This document shows, one piece after another, positions 48,198-56,228 of a DNA stretch of 64,000 nucleotides (positions are counted from its first letter, which is position 1; each line of letters opens with the position of its first letter). The notes beneath the pieces were generated by a model. It did no database searches, was not told the origin of the DNA, and saw nothing but the letters and a program-made list of their open reading frames with translations. The stretch spans positions 62,001-126,000 of the forward strand of contig VAWN01000024.1 in NCBI GenBank assembly GCA_005885555.1. Reading direction: 5' to 3'. Position numbers and translations under genes: made by a program. Origin of the DNA: Actinomycetota bacterium (GTDB lineage: Bacteria; Actinomycetota; Actinomycetes; Mycobacteriales; Micromonosporaceae).

Positions 48198-48645
48198 ATG
48201 ACTCTCTTCGACGAGCCGGTCGATCCCCCGGCCGGTTGGCAGCGTGACCATGTCGAGCGGTACGTGGAGACCGACGGCGCCGACGGACATCACTGGCGTG
48301 GCGTGCCCACCCTGCTGCTGACCACGATCGGCCGGCGTACCGGCAAGGCCCGCCGCACCCCGCTGATCTACGGCCGGGACGGTGACCGGTACCTGATCGT
48401 GGCCTGTGGCCTCCAAGGGCGGCAGCGACGAGGCCCCCGAGTGGTATCGCAACCTGGTCGCCGACCCGCGGGTACGCATCCAGGTCGGCGCCGACAGGAT
48501 CGACGGCACCGCGCACACCGCCGCGCCGGACGAGAAGCGGCGGCTGTGGACCGTGATGACCGGCATCTGGCCCTCCTACGACGACTACCAGGCGCGCACC
48601 GCGCGGGACATCCCGCTCATCGTGATACAGGCGACGTCCGGCTGA
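48198..48645 (+). pseudogene. F420-dependent nitroreductase (Ddn-like), frameshifted
   Basis: The first frame reads MTLFDEPVDPPAGWQRDHVE ... LLLTTIGRRTGKARRTPLIY, GRDGDRYLIVA, a normal deazaflavin-dependent nitroreductase start. At about 48403 the sequence has GTGGCCTGTGGCCTCC where relatives have GTGGCCTCC, a 7-base insertion that copies TGGCC. The rest of the family (ASKGGSDEAPEWYRNLVADP, TGIWPSYDDYQARTARDIPL) continues in the next frame. A functional product would need a frameshift, so the gene is probably dead unless this is a sequencing error. Confidence 0.85.
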
Positions 48646-48723
48646 ACTGGCAGCATTTCGATGGCCGCGGAAAGGACCGGAGCGCAGAATCGGTCCTGAC
48701 GACGGCGACCATCGGGAGAGTTG

Positions 48724-49629
48724 ATGTCACGGCGTGGCTGGCTGCTTTTCGCGGCGGTGGGAATCCTCTGGGGCGTCCCCTACCTGCTGATCAAGGTCGC
48801 GGTGGGCGCGCTGAGCCCGGCGTCGCTGGTCTTCTGGCGGACGGCTCTGGCCGCGCTGCTGCTCCTGCCGCTGGCCGCCAGCCGCGGCCAGCTCCGCCCG
48901 CTGCTGCGGCACTGGCGCGCGCTGCTCGTCTTCGCTGCCGTGGAGATCGCCGTCCCGTGGCTGTTCCTCGCCTCCGCCGAGCAGCGGCTGACCAGCTCGC
49001 TGGCCGGCCTGCTGATCGCCGCGGTACCCATGGTCGGCGCGCTGCTCGCCTGGGCCACCGGCGGCGAACGGCTCGGGCCGCTGCGCCAGCTCGGGCTGCT
49101 CATCGGCCTGGCCGGGGTGGCCGCACTGGTCGGGTTGGACCTGCACGCCAGCGATGTGTGGGCGCTGCTGGAGATGGCGGTCGTGGTGGTCGGGTACGCG
49201 GTCGGGCCGTTCCTGCTCACCCGGTACCTGTCCAGCCTGCCCAGCCTCGGGGTGACCGCGGCGTCGCTGGGCCTGACCGCGCTGGTGTACCTGCCGTTCG
49301 CGATCCTGCAACTGCCCGCCCGATGGCCGGCGTGGAACGTGGTCGGCTCGGTCGTCGGGCTCGCCGTCGTGTGTACCGCGGTTGTGTTCCTGCTGTTCTT
49401 CGCGCTCATCGCCGAGGCCGGGCCGGTCCGCGCGACGGTGATCACCTACGTCAACCCGGCGGTGGCCGTGGCGCTCGGTGTGGCCCTGCTCGGCGAGCCG
49501 TTCACGTGGGGGGTCGGGGTCGGGTTCGCGCTGGTACTGGCCGGATCGGTGCTGGCCACCCGCCGTACCCGCAGCGCCCGGCCGGCCGAACCGGTAGCGG
49601 TCGGCACCCCGGTCTCCGCCCGCGACTGA
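48724..49629 (+). CDS. EamA/DMT-family transporter
   Basis: A 301-residue drug/metabolite transporter with ten membrane helices in two EamA repeats. The repeats start near residues 3 (WLLFAAVGILWGVPYLLIKV) and 148 (VWALLEMAVVVVGYAVGPFL). EAGPVRATVITYVNPAVAVA and LGEPFTWGVGVGFALVLAGS are typical of the second repeat end. The substrate is unknown. ATG follows a GGGAG Shine-Dalgarno; a TTG one codon earlier is not needed. It follows the broken nitroreductase gene. Confidence 0.88.
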   Translation: MSRRGWLLFAAVGILWGVPYLLIKVAVGALSPASLVFWRTALAALLLLPLAASRGQLRPLLRHWRALLVFAAVEIAVPWLFLASAEQRLTSSLAGLLIAAVPMVGALLAWATGGERLGPLRQLGLLIGLAGVAALVGLDLHASDVWALLEMAVVVVGYAVGPFLLTRYLSSLPSLGVTAASLGLTALVYLPFAILQLPARWPAWNVVGSVVGLAVVCTAVVFLLFFALIAEAGPVRATVITYVNPAVAVALGVALLGEPFTWGVGVGFALVLAGSVLATRRTRSARPAEPVAVGTPVSARD

Positions 49630-49696
49630 GCGGCCACGACCGAGCGGCCACGACCGAGCGGCCACGGCCAGGAACGACGCCGGCCCGGCCTGACGC

Positions 49697-50473
49697 TCAG
49701 CGACAGGTACCGGTGGTTGTGGTCAACGTCACGGTACCGGCGTCGGCGCGGGCGGCCAGGCCGGTCCGGTTGGCGTAGAGGTCTGCGGTGGCCACGACGG
49801 CACCGTCGCGCGGTAGCGAGCGCAGCGGCCGCCGCGCCGGCCCGGCCACGGCGACGGTACGCAGGCCGCAGGGCAGGGTGTGCACCCGCCACTCGCCGCT
49901 GACGCCGAGCGGATCCGGCCCCGGCGCGGTGGTCGGGTCGGCGGCCGGTTGGCGGCCGAGCGACCGGCAACCGGTACCGGCCCGGATGGCCACCAGTCCC
50001 GGCACCGCAACCGCACCCCGCACCGCGACGAAGAACCCGGCGTCGGCGGTGAACGTCGGCGGCGTACCGGCGTGGACCTGCGCGTTGTACCGTTCCGGCA
50101 GCCCCTGCGCGAGACGGTCCAGCAGGTCCCCCTCGCCACCGGCCGGGGTGAACAGCCAGAGCACCCGTTCGTAGGCGACCCCGCCACGCACCGGCGTGAC
50201 GTCGCAGTCGGACACCTTGTCGAAGCCGAAGACGGCGGGTACCGCGGCCGGGCCGGCGGCCCGCACCGCGTTCTCGAGCGCCCGGTCGACCACCGGCCCG
50301 GCCTCGGCGATGGTGGTCTGTTCGCGGGCGGTCGGCCGCCCGTGGAACGAGTACCAGACGCCGCCGGCGGTGAGCAGCAGCCCCCACACCAGCGCAACGG
50401 CGAGCAGCGCCCGCCGCTTGCGCGGATCGCGCGGCGGGTTCGCCGGGACGTAGGTCACCGTCACGCGCTCCAT
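49697..50473 (-). CDS. Hypothetical membrane-anchored exported protein
   Basis: A 258-residue protein. After a basic stretch (NPPRDPRKRRALLA) one hydrophobic helix (residues about 24-42, LLAVALVWGLLLTAGGVWYS) anchors it, leaving a large external domain. That domain has three or four cysteines (SDCDVTP, GTGCRSLG, LPCGLRTVAV, TTTGTCR) that could form two disulfides. I do not recognise the family. The ATG gives VTVTYVPANPPRD; an extended frame upstream has weak composition. Its stop region is separated from the DMT gene by 67 bp containing the thrice-repeated word CGACCGAGCGGCCA. Confidence 0.6.
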   Translation of the reverse strand: MERVTVTYVPANPPRDPRKRRALLAVALVWGLLLTAGGVWYSFHGRPTAREQTTIAEAGPVVDRALENAVRAAGPAAVPAVFGFDKVSDCDVTPVRGGVAYERVLWLFTPAGGEGDLLDRLAQGLPERYNAQVHAGTPPTFTADAGFFVAVRGAVAVPGLVAIRAGTGCRSLGRQPAADPTTAPGPDPLGVSGEWRVHTLPCGLRTVAVAGPARRPLRSLPRDGAVVATADLYANRTGLAARADAGTVTLTTTTGTCR

Positions 50474-50633
50474 GGTGACAGCCGGGCAGCTTCCGCGCCG
50501 CGGCGGTTGACGCGGTCGCCGGGGGCGGCGTGCTCTCTGCCGCACGCGGCGGCCGCGGCCAGGCGGCTCACCGGCCAACGCATGTCAGCGAACGGCCCCC
50601 GCCAGCCAGGGACGGGGGCCGTCGCGAACCGGA

Positions 50634-50921
50634 TCAGGCGGCGGTGACGGTGACCGCGACCTGGTTGAGCCCGCGCTCCGCGGACACCGTGGCGTCCCCG
50701 TTGCCGGCGCGGGACAGCGCCCGCAGCGTCCAGTTGCCGGGCGCCGCGAAGAACCGGAACTGGCCGCCCGCCGAGGTGACCACCTCCGCGGTGAACTCAC
50801 CGGTGGCGTCCAGCAGCCGGACGTAGGCGCCCGGTACCGGTTCGTCGCCGGACCGGACGCTGAGCGGCAGCGCCGTGTCCTGGTCGGGGGCACCGCAGCC
50901 GAGGGTGTACTCCTGTGTCAT
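50634..50921 (-). CDS. DUF1416 domain protein (SseC-like)
   Basis: A 95-residue single beta-sandwich: TLGCGAPDQDTALPLSVRSG, VPGAYVRLLDATGEFTAEVV, then GGQFRFFAAPGNWTLRALSR. It belongs to the DUF1416 family that always follows the thiosulfate sulfurtransferase gene in actinobacteria (M. tuberculosis Rv0814c, from memory). Its ATG overlaps the sulfurtransferase stop (1-bp TGA/ATG junction), so it is cotranslated. It probably assists sulfur transfer, but this has not been shown. Confidence 0.88.
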   Translation of the reverse strand: MTQEYTLGCGAPDQDTALPLSVRSGDEPVPGAYVRLLDATGEFTAEVVTSAGGQFRFFAAPGNWTLRALSRAGNGDATVSAERGLNQVAVTVTAA

Positions 50922-51769
50922 CACGCCTCCCCGGGGGTGTCGCCGAGCGCGACCGGTACGCCGACCAGCGAGCCGTACTCGGTCCACGAGCCGTCGTAGT
51001 TCTTCACCCGGGCCTGGCCGAGAAGCTCGTGCAGGGCGAACCAGGTGTGCGAGGAGCGCTCGCCGATCCGGCAGTAGGCGATGGTGTCCTTGCCATCGTC
51101 GAGGCCGGCGGCGGAGTACAGCTCGCGCAGTTCGTCGTCGGACTTGAAGGTGCCGTCCTCGTTGGCGGCCTTGCTCCACGGCACGCTGATCGCGGTCGGG
51201 ATGTGGCCGGCCCGCTGCGCCTGCTCCTGCGGCAGGTGGGCGGGGGCGAGCAGGCGGCCGGCGTACTCGTCGGGCGAGCGCACGTCGACCAGGTTCTGGG
51301 TGCCGATGGCGGCCACCACCTCGTCGCGGTATGCCCGGATCGAGCGGTCCTGCTCGCCGGCGGTGTAGCTGGTGGCCGGGCGGGACACCGGGTCCTTGAC
51401 GAGGGTACGGGCGTCCAGCTCCCACTTCTTGCGGCCGCCGTCGAGCAGCTTGACGTCGCGGCGGCCGTAGAGCTTGAAGTACCAGTAGGCGTATGCGGCG
51501 AACCAGTTGTTGTTGCCGCCGTAGAGGATCACGGTGTCGTCGTTGCCGATCCCGCGGCCGGACAGCAGCGCCTCGAACTGCTCCTTGTTCACGAAGTCCC
51601 GGCGCACCGGGTCCTGCAGGTCCTTCTTCCAGTCCAGCTTGACGGCGCCGGGGATGTGGCCGTTGTCATAGGCGCTGGTGTCCTCGTCGACTTCGACGAA
51701 GACCACGCCAGGGGTGTCGAGATTCTTCTCGGCCCAGTCGGCCGAAACGAGTACCGAGTCGCGACTCAT
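50921..51769 (-). CDS. Thiosulfate sulfurtransferase (rhodanese)
   Basis: A 282-residue two-domain rhodanese. Domain 1 (residues 1-130) shows VVFVEVDEDTSAYDNGHIPG and VILYGGNNNWFAAYAYWYFK, with no active cysteine. Domain 2 (150-275) holds LVDVRSPDEYAGRL and the catalytic loop AYCRIGERSSHTW, Cys near 233. It transfers sulfur from thiosulfate to cyanide or another thiophile. M. tuberculosis calls the syntenic gene cysA2. The start is ATG. A Cys-rich leader peptide lies 107 bp upstream and probably controls it. Confidence 0.93.
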   Translation of the reverse strand: MSRDSVLVSADWAEKNLDTPGVVFVEVDEDTSAYDNGHIPGAVKLDWKKDLQDPVRRDFVNKEQFEALLSGRGIGNDDTVILYGGNNNWFAAYAYWYFKLYGRRDVKLLDGGRKKWELDARTLVKDPVSRPATSYTAGEQDRSIRAYRDEVVAAIGTQNLVDVRSPDEYAGRLLAPAHLPQEQAQRAGHIPTAISVPWSKAANEDGTFKSDDELRELYSAAGLDDGKDTIAYCRIGERSSHTWFALHELLGQARVKNYDGSWTEYGSLVGVPVALGDTPGEA

Positions 51770-51876
51770 GGGTTACCTCTCGAATGGGACGGGCCGCGCG
51801 CGGTCACGGAGCGACGGCCCGGTGGGCGATCAGGGACTACGTCGGAAGCGCGCCGCGGAACTGAGCGCCAGCGCGG

Positions 51877-51996
51877 TTACCCGAGGCGACACAGGCAGGT
51901 CGCGACCAGGCCGAAATCGATCGGCCGGCGCTTGGTGAGCAGCATGACGCGGCCAGGCTGCGCGGTGTGCGGCGCGCGGATGACCGGCTGACTCAT
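51877..51996 (-). CDS. Cys-rich leader peptide (Ms5788A type), 39 aa
   Basis: The frame reads MSQPVIRAPHTAQPGRVMLL, TKRRPIDFGLVATCLCRLG. The C-terminal LTKRRPIDFxxVxTCLCR is the signature of the Ms5788A family of leader peptides. In mycobacteria these short ORFs precede sulfur-metabolism genes and allow them to be switched by cysteine supply: ribosome stalling at cysteine codons affects the downstream gene. Here two cysteine codons, TGC and TGT, lie four codons from the stop. The leader precedes the sulfurtransferase by 107 bp. Confidence 0.85.
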   Translation of the reverse strand: MSQPVIRAPHTAQPGRVMLLTKRRPIDFGLVATCLCRLG

Positions 51997-52051
51997 AGCT
52001 GCGCAGCTTAGCACCGTGTTCACCAGGCGGACAGGCCGTCCCAGGGCTCGG

Positions 52052-52825
52052 TCAGGAGCCGGACTTGCCGTTCGAGATCGGCACGTTCGCGGCGACCGCG
52101 GTCACCGCCAGGCCGCTCACCGACGCCTTGACGTCGCGCACCTGGAGGTTGTACGGCAACTGCGGGATCTTGATGTCGACCGAGAGGCTCTGCTTGATCG
52201 AGCCGACCAGGCCGGAGAGTACCGACGGGAGCGTGCCGCCCTCGGTGCTCACCTTGTTGATCTTCAGATGCACGGTACCCTGGCCGACCGACAGGTTCCC
52301 CGTCGCGACGATGGTCGTGGAGATCCCCGCCACGGACACCGGTACCTTCACCTGGACCTGGCCGTCGGGCAGCGCGGACGCCGTCGCGCCGGCCCCGCCG
52401 AACCCGGACGTGTTCATCAGCTTGTTCACCCCGGCCCAGCTCAGCTTGGTCGAGCCGGTGACGTCGTCGGCGGTGATCTTCCCGGTGCCGTTGACCAGCG
52501 CGCCGGTCGACGCGTTCACGCCCCGGGCGGTCACGTCCAGTGCGTCCAAGGTCACGCCCTGGCTGCTCGGCTGGTCGACATGGATGGTGATCTGGTCGTA
52601 CCGGCCGCGCGCCACCTGGGTCAGGAACGGAAACCCGCTGACCGCGACGGTCGGGTCGCTCGGCGAGGTGATGTTGCGCGCCACGAGTTCCTTCTTGGCC
52701 TGATCGGCGATGGTGCGCTCGGCCGCGAACGCGGCGATCCGGTCGGCGGCCACGAACAGCCCACCGAGGACTATCAACACGATGACCAGCGCAATCCAGA
52801 CCCTCCGACCCCGACCGGCCGCCAT
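52052..52825 (-). CDS. lmeA: LmeA-family phospholipid-binding protein (DUF2993)
   Basis: A 257-residue exported protein. A single N-terminal helix (VWIALVIVLIVLGGLFVAA, residues 9-28) is the signal or anchor. The rest is a DUF2993 lipid-binding barrel, with VSGFPFLTQVARGRYDQITI near 62 as the family motif and repeated glycine-rich strands. M. tuberculosis Rv0817c (LmeA) acts in periplasmic mannan elongation of lipomannan, and its gene lies at the same place beside glnR-mshD-pst. The actual lipid is not known here. The start is ATG. Confidence 0.83.
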   Translation of the reverse strand: MAAGRGRRVWIALVIVLIVLGGLFVAADRIAAFAAERTIADQAKKELVARNITSPSDPTVAVSGFPFLTQVARGRYDQITIHVDQPSSQGVTLDALDVTARGVNASTGALVNGTGKITADDVTGSTKLSWAGVNKLMNTSGFGGAGATASALPDGQVQVKVPVSVAGISTTIVATGNLSVGQGTVHLKINKVSTEGGTLPSVLSGLVGSIKQSLSVDIKIPQLPYNLQVRDVKASVSGLAVTAVAANVPISNGKSGS

Positions 52826-52853
52826 GCCATCCCCTCCCGCTAGCCCGGCGATC

Positions 52854-54035
52854 CTACAGGCCGGGGACCAGAACCATCACGCTGAGCACGTACGCGGCCG
52901 GCGCGGCGAGCGCGTACCCGCCGAGCGGCCCCTGCATGTGCCGTGCGATCCATAGTGCCGAAGGCTCGCCAGCCAGCTCGCGGCCGGTCTCCGCATAGGA
53001 GACCGCCAGGTCGGCCATGATCGCGGCCATCGCGGTGACCAGCCCGGCGATCGCGGTCTTCTCCGGGTGCAACCCGGCCAGGACCGAACCCGCCACGGCG
53101 GCCGCCGCGGTACCCGTCATGGCACCGAGGATCACCCCGATCGTGCCCCGGGGTACCTCCGGGCTGGTGCGGGGAACCGGCAGCACCACGTCGGCGAGCC
53201 TGGCCACCACGAGGGCCACCGCCGCGGCGGACAGACAGGCGACGATGGATCGGGTACCCATCGGGTGCCGGTCCAAAACGAGCAGCGACGCGAACGCGAC
53301 CACGCCGACGACCACGGCCAGGGTCGCGCCGAGCGACTCGGTCACGCCCTGCCGTCCGGCACCGCGGAGCAACTGCCCGAGTACCCCGAAGACGAACCCG
53401 GCCACGGTCACGTACCCCAGCGGTGCCAGCGACGCCTCCGCCGGCAGTACCGCCGCAAGGTCGGCACCGGCCGCCGCGGCGAGCCCCACCACGGCGACCA
53501 CCCACGGACCGGGCGGCCGCAGCGCCACCGTCCAGGACAGGACGAAGAACAGCTGTACCCCGAAGATCACGAAGCTGTACGAGCCGGGCAGCGTCAGCGC
53601 GCCGGCGAGCAGCCCGAACCCGAGCAGCGCGGCGAACAGTGCGACCGACAGCGAGAGCAGGCGGCGTACCGGCGCCAGCGCCACCCCGCGCTCCTGCAGC
53701 CAGCTGGGCAGGTCGGACTGCAGTTCCGGATCGAGCCCGGTCTGCTGGCCGGCGACCGCGCGCCGCTTGTGCGGCCGGCGCAGCCGCGACCGCGCGCCTT
53801 CCACGAACCCGCCCGCGCGGCCGTTGCTCGGCGCGGCGAGGTCTTCCAGATTCATCTCACCGGTCGCGGTGACCGGGTCGCGCATCCCGGCCCAGCCGTA
53901 CGGGTCGGTGTTCCCGGCGGCGAAGCCGTAGTCCGGCTCGTCGCGGCGCGGCCGGCGCACCGGCGGGCGCTCGGCCGGCCAACCGTCGTCGGGACCCGGG
54001 TCGCGGCCGGTGCCGTACGGGCTGCTGGGGGACAC
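52854..54035 (-). CDS. Hypothetical polytopic membrane protein
   Basis: A 393-residue protein. The first 110 residues are charged and Pro/Arg/Asp-rich (cytosolic), followed by about eight hydrophobic segments from about residue 123 to the end. VEGARSRLRRPHKRRAVAGQ is a basic patch before them, and GVTESLGATLAVVVGVVAFA and PRGTIGVILGAMTGTAAAAV are within the membrane part. It resembles the C-terminal halves of CDP-diglyceride synthetase-like proteins only in hydrophobicity; no function is assigned. The GTG at 54035 is chosen although its GGAGG lies too close; a TTG 15 codons upstream (54080) is the alternative. Confidence 0.6.
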   Translation of the reverse strand: MSPSSPYGTGRDPGPDDGWPAERPPVRRPRRDEPDYGFAAGNTDPYGWAGMRDPVTATGEMNLEDLAAPSNGRAGGFVEGARSRLRRPHKRRAVAGQQTGLDPELQSDLPSWLQERGVALAPVRRLLSLSVALFAALLGFGLLAGALTLPGSYSFVIFGVQLFFVLSWTVALRPPGPWVVAVVGLAAAAGADLAAVLPAEASLAPLGYVTVAGFVFGVLGQLLRGAGRQGVTESLGATLAVVVGVVAFASLLVLDRHPMGTRSIVACLSAAAVALVVARLADVVLPVPRTSPEVPRGTIGVILGAMTGTAAAAVAGSVLAGLHPEKTAIAGLVTAMAAIMADLAVSYAETGRELAGEPSALWIARHMQGPLGGYALAAPAAYVLSVMVLVPGL

Positions 54036-54174
54036 GCCTCCGATCGTGCCAGAGCCGGGCCGGTCATCGCGAATCGACAACCTGGTGAGTACCGGCGCAC
54101 GCTCCGGTATCCTCGTCTGTTAACCCGCCCGTCAGCGCCGTCGGGTCCAGATCGACTTCAGACGGAGGTGACGC

Positions 54175-54888
54175 GTGGAGATCCTGCTCCTGACGGGTGT
54201 GAGAGCCGGCGAGCCGGCGAGCGTCCTACCCGCCCTCGACCTGCTCCCCCACTCCGTCCGCACGGCGCCCCGCGACGTGCGGACCCTCGTCTCCGGGCCG
54301 TCCCCCGACGTCGTGCTCGTCGACGCGCGCAGCGAACTGGCCGACGCGCGCGCGACCTGCCGGATGCTGCACGCCACCGGGCTCGGGGTACCGCTGCTCG
54401 CCGTGGTGTCGGAGTCCGGCCTGGTGGCGCTGTCCGCCGACTGGGGCGTCGACGACGTGATCCTCGCCTCCGCCGGGCCGGCCGAGATCGAGGCACGGCT
54501 GCGGCTGGCCGCCGGGCGGATCGGCGCGGCGACGTCCGGCGACGGCGGGCTGATCCGGGCCGGCGAGCTGACCATCGACCCGGACACCTACGCGGCGAAG
54601 CTCAAGGGCCGGCCGCTGGACCTGACGTACAAGGAGTTCGAGCTGCTCAAGTTCCTCGCCCAGCACCCGGGCCGGGTGTTCACCCGGGACCAGCTGCTGC
54701 GCGAGGTGTGGGGGTACGACTACTTCGGCGGTACCCGCACCGTCGACGTACACGTCCGGCGGCTGCGCGCCAAGCTCGGCTCGGAGTACGAGTCGATGAT
54801 CGGCACGGTCCGCCAGGTCGGGTACAAGTTCGTCGTACCGCCGTCGCGCGCCCTGCCCGACAGCGAGCCGATCCCGATCACCGTCTGA
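54175..54888 (+). CDS. glnR: Nitrogen-metabolism regulator GlnR
   Basis: A 237-residue OmpR-like regulator. The receiver domain retains one Asp (about position 50, VVLVDARSE) but lacks the acidic pocket at its N-terminus (EILLLTGVR). This atypical, unphosphorylated form is the hallmark of Gln[21 protein letters not shown] and the winged helix [20 protein letters not shown] / [20 protein letters not shown] are almost identical to Streptomyces GlnR. It controls glnA, amt and other nitrogen genes. It precedes mshD by 18 bp, as in mycobacteria. The start is GTG. GlnR sites of its own were not searched exhaustively. Confidence 0.94.
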   Translation: MEILLLTGVRAGEPASVLPALDLLPHSVRTAPRDVRTLVSGPSPDVVLVDARSELADARATCRMLHATGLGVPLLAVVSESGLVALSADWGVDDVILASAGPAEIEARLRLAAGRIGAATSGDGGLIRAGELTIDPDTYAAKLKGRPLDLTYKEFELLKFLAQHPGRVFTRDQLLREVWGYDYFGGTRTVDVHVRRLRAKLGSEYESMIGTVRQVGYKFVVPPSRALPDSEPIPITV

Positions 54889-54906
54889 GATCGATACCGT
54901 GAACGG

Positions 54907-55875
54907 GTGACCGCGACCACGCCCGTGCAGCGCAGCACCCACCTGACCCCGGACGAGGTCGACGAGGTGCTGGCGCTCGCCCAGGCCGCCGGGGACACCG
55001 ACGGTGCCTACCCGCTGTCCGAGCACGTGGTGCTGCACGTCCGGCACGGTGGCGACCGGCCGGCGATCCACCTGTACGTCCGGGAGGCGGGGCGCCTGGT
55101 CGGGTACGCCCACGTGGACACCACTGACGTGATCGAGGGCGCGAGCGCGGAGCTGGTGGTACACCCGATGTTCCGGCGGCACGGGCTGGGCCGCGCGCTG
55201 GTCGTGGCGGCGACCGACGCGGCGGCCCAGCACGACCCGCTGGCCGCGCAGCCTGGCGGAGCGGCCACCAGCCAGCGATCGTCAGCACGGTTGCGGCTGT
55301 GGGCGCACGGCGACCACCCCTCGGCCAGCGCCCTGGCGCTGTCACTGGGCTTCCGCCGGGCCCGGGTGCTGTGGCAGATGCGCCGGTCGCTGTACGCGCC
55401 GCTGCCCGCGCCGGAGCTGCCGGTCGGGGTGACGCTGCGTGGCTTCCGCCCGGGAGAGGACGACGAGGGCTGGGTGGCGCTCAACGCGCGGGCCTTCGCC
55501 GACCTGCCCGACCAGGGCCGCTGGACGCTGCGGGATCTACGGGTACGGATGGCGGAGCCCTGGTTCGACCCGGGCGGCTTCATCCTCGCCGAACGGGACG
55601 GTGCGCTGATGGGCTTCCACTGGACGAAGGTGCACGGCAACGCCTCCCACGACCACGCGCCGATCGGCGAGGTGTATGTGCTGGGTATCGACCCCGCGGC
55701 GCACGGGCTGGGGCTCGGCCGGGCGCTGAGCCTGGCCGGCCTGCGGTACCTGCGCGGGCGCGGGCTGGACCAGGCGATGCTGTACGTCGACGAGGCGAAC
55801 GTCCGCGCCGTGGCGCTGTACCAGAACCTCGGCTTCGCCCGGTGGTCCACCGATGTGCTGTTCCAGCGCGGTTGA
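54907..55875 (+). CDS. mshD: Mycothiol synthase (acetyl-CoA:Cys-GlcN-Ins acetyltransferase)
   Basis: The last enzyme of mycothiol synthesis, acetylating Cys-GlcN-Ins. The 322-residue protein has two GNAT domains. The first holds AELVVHPMFRRHGLGRALVV near residue 78; the second holds GEVYVLGIDPAAHGLGLGRA near 254 and YVDEANVRAVALYQNLGF near 297. The WARRSL-like ACP/CoA patches at WQMRRSLYAPLP also fit. The start is GTG, 18 bp after glnR. The stop codon falls inside the first copy of a 54-bp direct repeat. Confidence 0.95.
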   Translation: MTATTPVQRSTHLTPDEVDEVLALAQAAGDTDGAYPLSEHVVLHVRHGGDRPAIHLYVREAGRLVGYAHVDTTDVIEGASAELVVHPMFRRHGLGRALVVAATDAAAQHDPLAAQPGGAATSQRSSARLRLWAHGDHPSASALALSLGFRRARVLWQMRRSLYAPLPAPELPVGVTLRGFRPGEDDEGWVALNARAFADLPDQGRWTLRDLRVRMAEPWFDPGGFILAERDGALMGFHWTKVHGNASHDHAPIGEVYVLGIDPAAHGLGLGRALSLAGLRYLRGRGLDQAMLYVDEANVRAVALYQNLGFARWSTDVLFQRG

Positions 55876-56027
55876 GGGAGCGAACGAGAGCGGCGCGGCC
55901 CGGTCTGGACTGACGAGCGCAGCGAGGAGGGAAGACCGGGCGTCCAAGCGCCGCGAAGTGAGCGGACGGGGCAGGTTGAGGGAGCGAACGAGAGCGGCGC
56001 GGCCCGGTCTGGACTGACGAGCGCAGC
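55870..56027. repeat. Perfect 54-bp direct repeat (two copies, 50 bp apart)
   Basis: Copy 1 is 55870-55923 and copy 2 is 55974-56027; I see no mismatch. Copy 1 includes the mshD stop codon. The repeat contains GAGCGAACGAGAGCG and GACTGACGAGCGCAGC. It looks like a duplication that carried the mshD end along. Confidence 0.9.
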
Positions 56028-56228
56028 CGGGCCAGCGTTCACGGAACAGACATCTCGGGCTCAGTAGAACGTCATACCGAGGCTTTGACCTGTTCACCGT
56101 GCGTTCACTCACGACAGAATCTTCGGCTACCTCGCGCTCATAGCGTCCGGTTGAGCGGACCATTGTGCCGCGGTCGCCGGCGCACCTGGCCGGCGGGACA
56201 TCTGAAGGAAATTTCGAAAGGATTCCAC
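55876..56228. other. Intergenic region between mshD and pstS
   Basis: This 353-bp gap has no credible gene. It holds the two copies of a 54-bp direct repeat (55870-55923 and 55974-56027), then the PHO-box candidates (56071-56113) and the pstS leader. The repeat-rich half is GC-rich with words like GAGCGAACGAGAGCGG. The pst promoter should lie at its right end. Confidence 0.7.
56071..56113. promoter_or_regulatory. PHO box upstream of pstS
   Basis: GTTCACCGTGC (56092-56102) and GTTCACTCACG (56103-56113) are adjacent 11-base direct repeats, as in Streptomyces PhoP sites. A weaker GTCATACCGAG precedes at 56071. The site lies 116 bases before the pstS start. It is the best phosphate-response element in the window. 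Confidence 0.8.
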
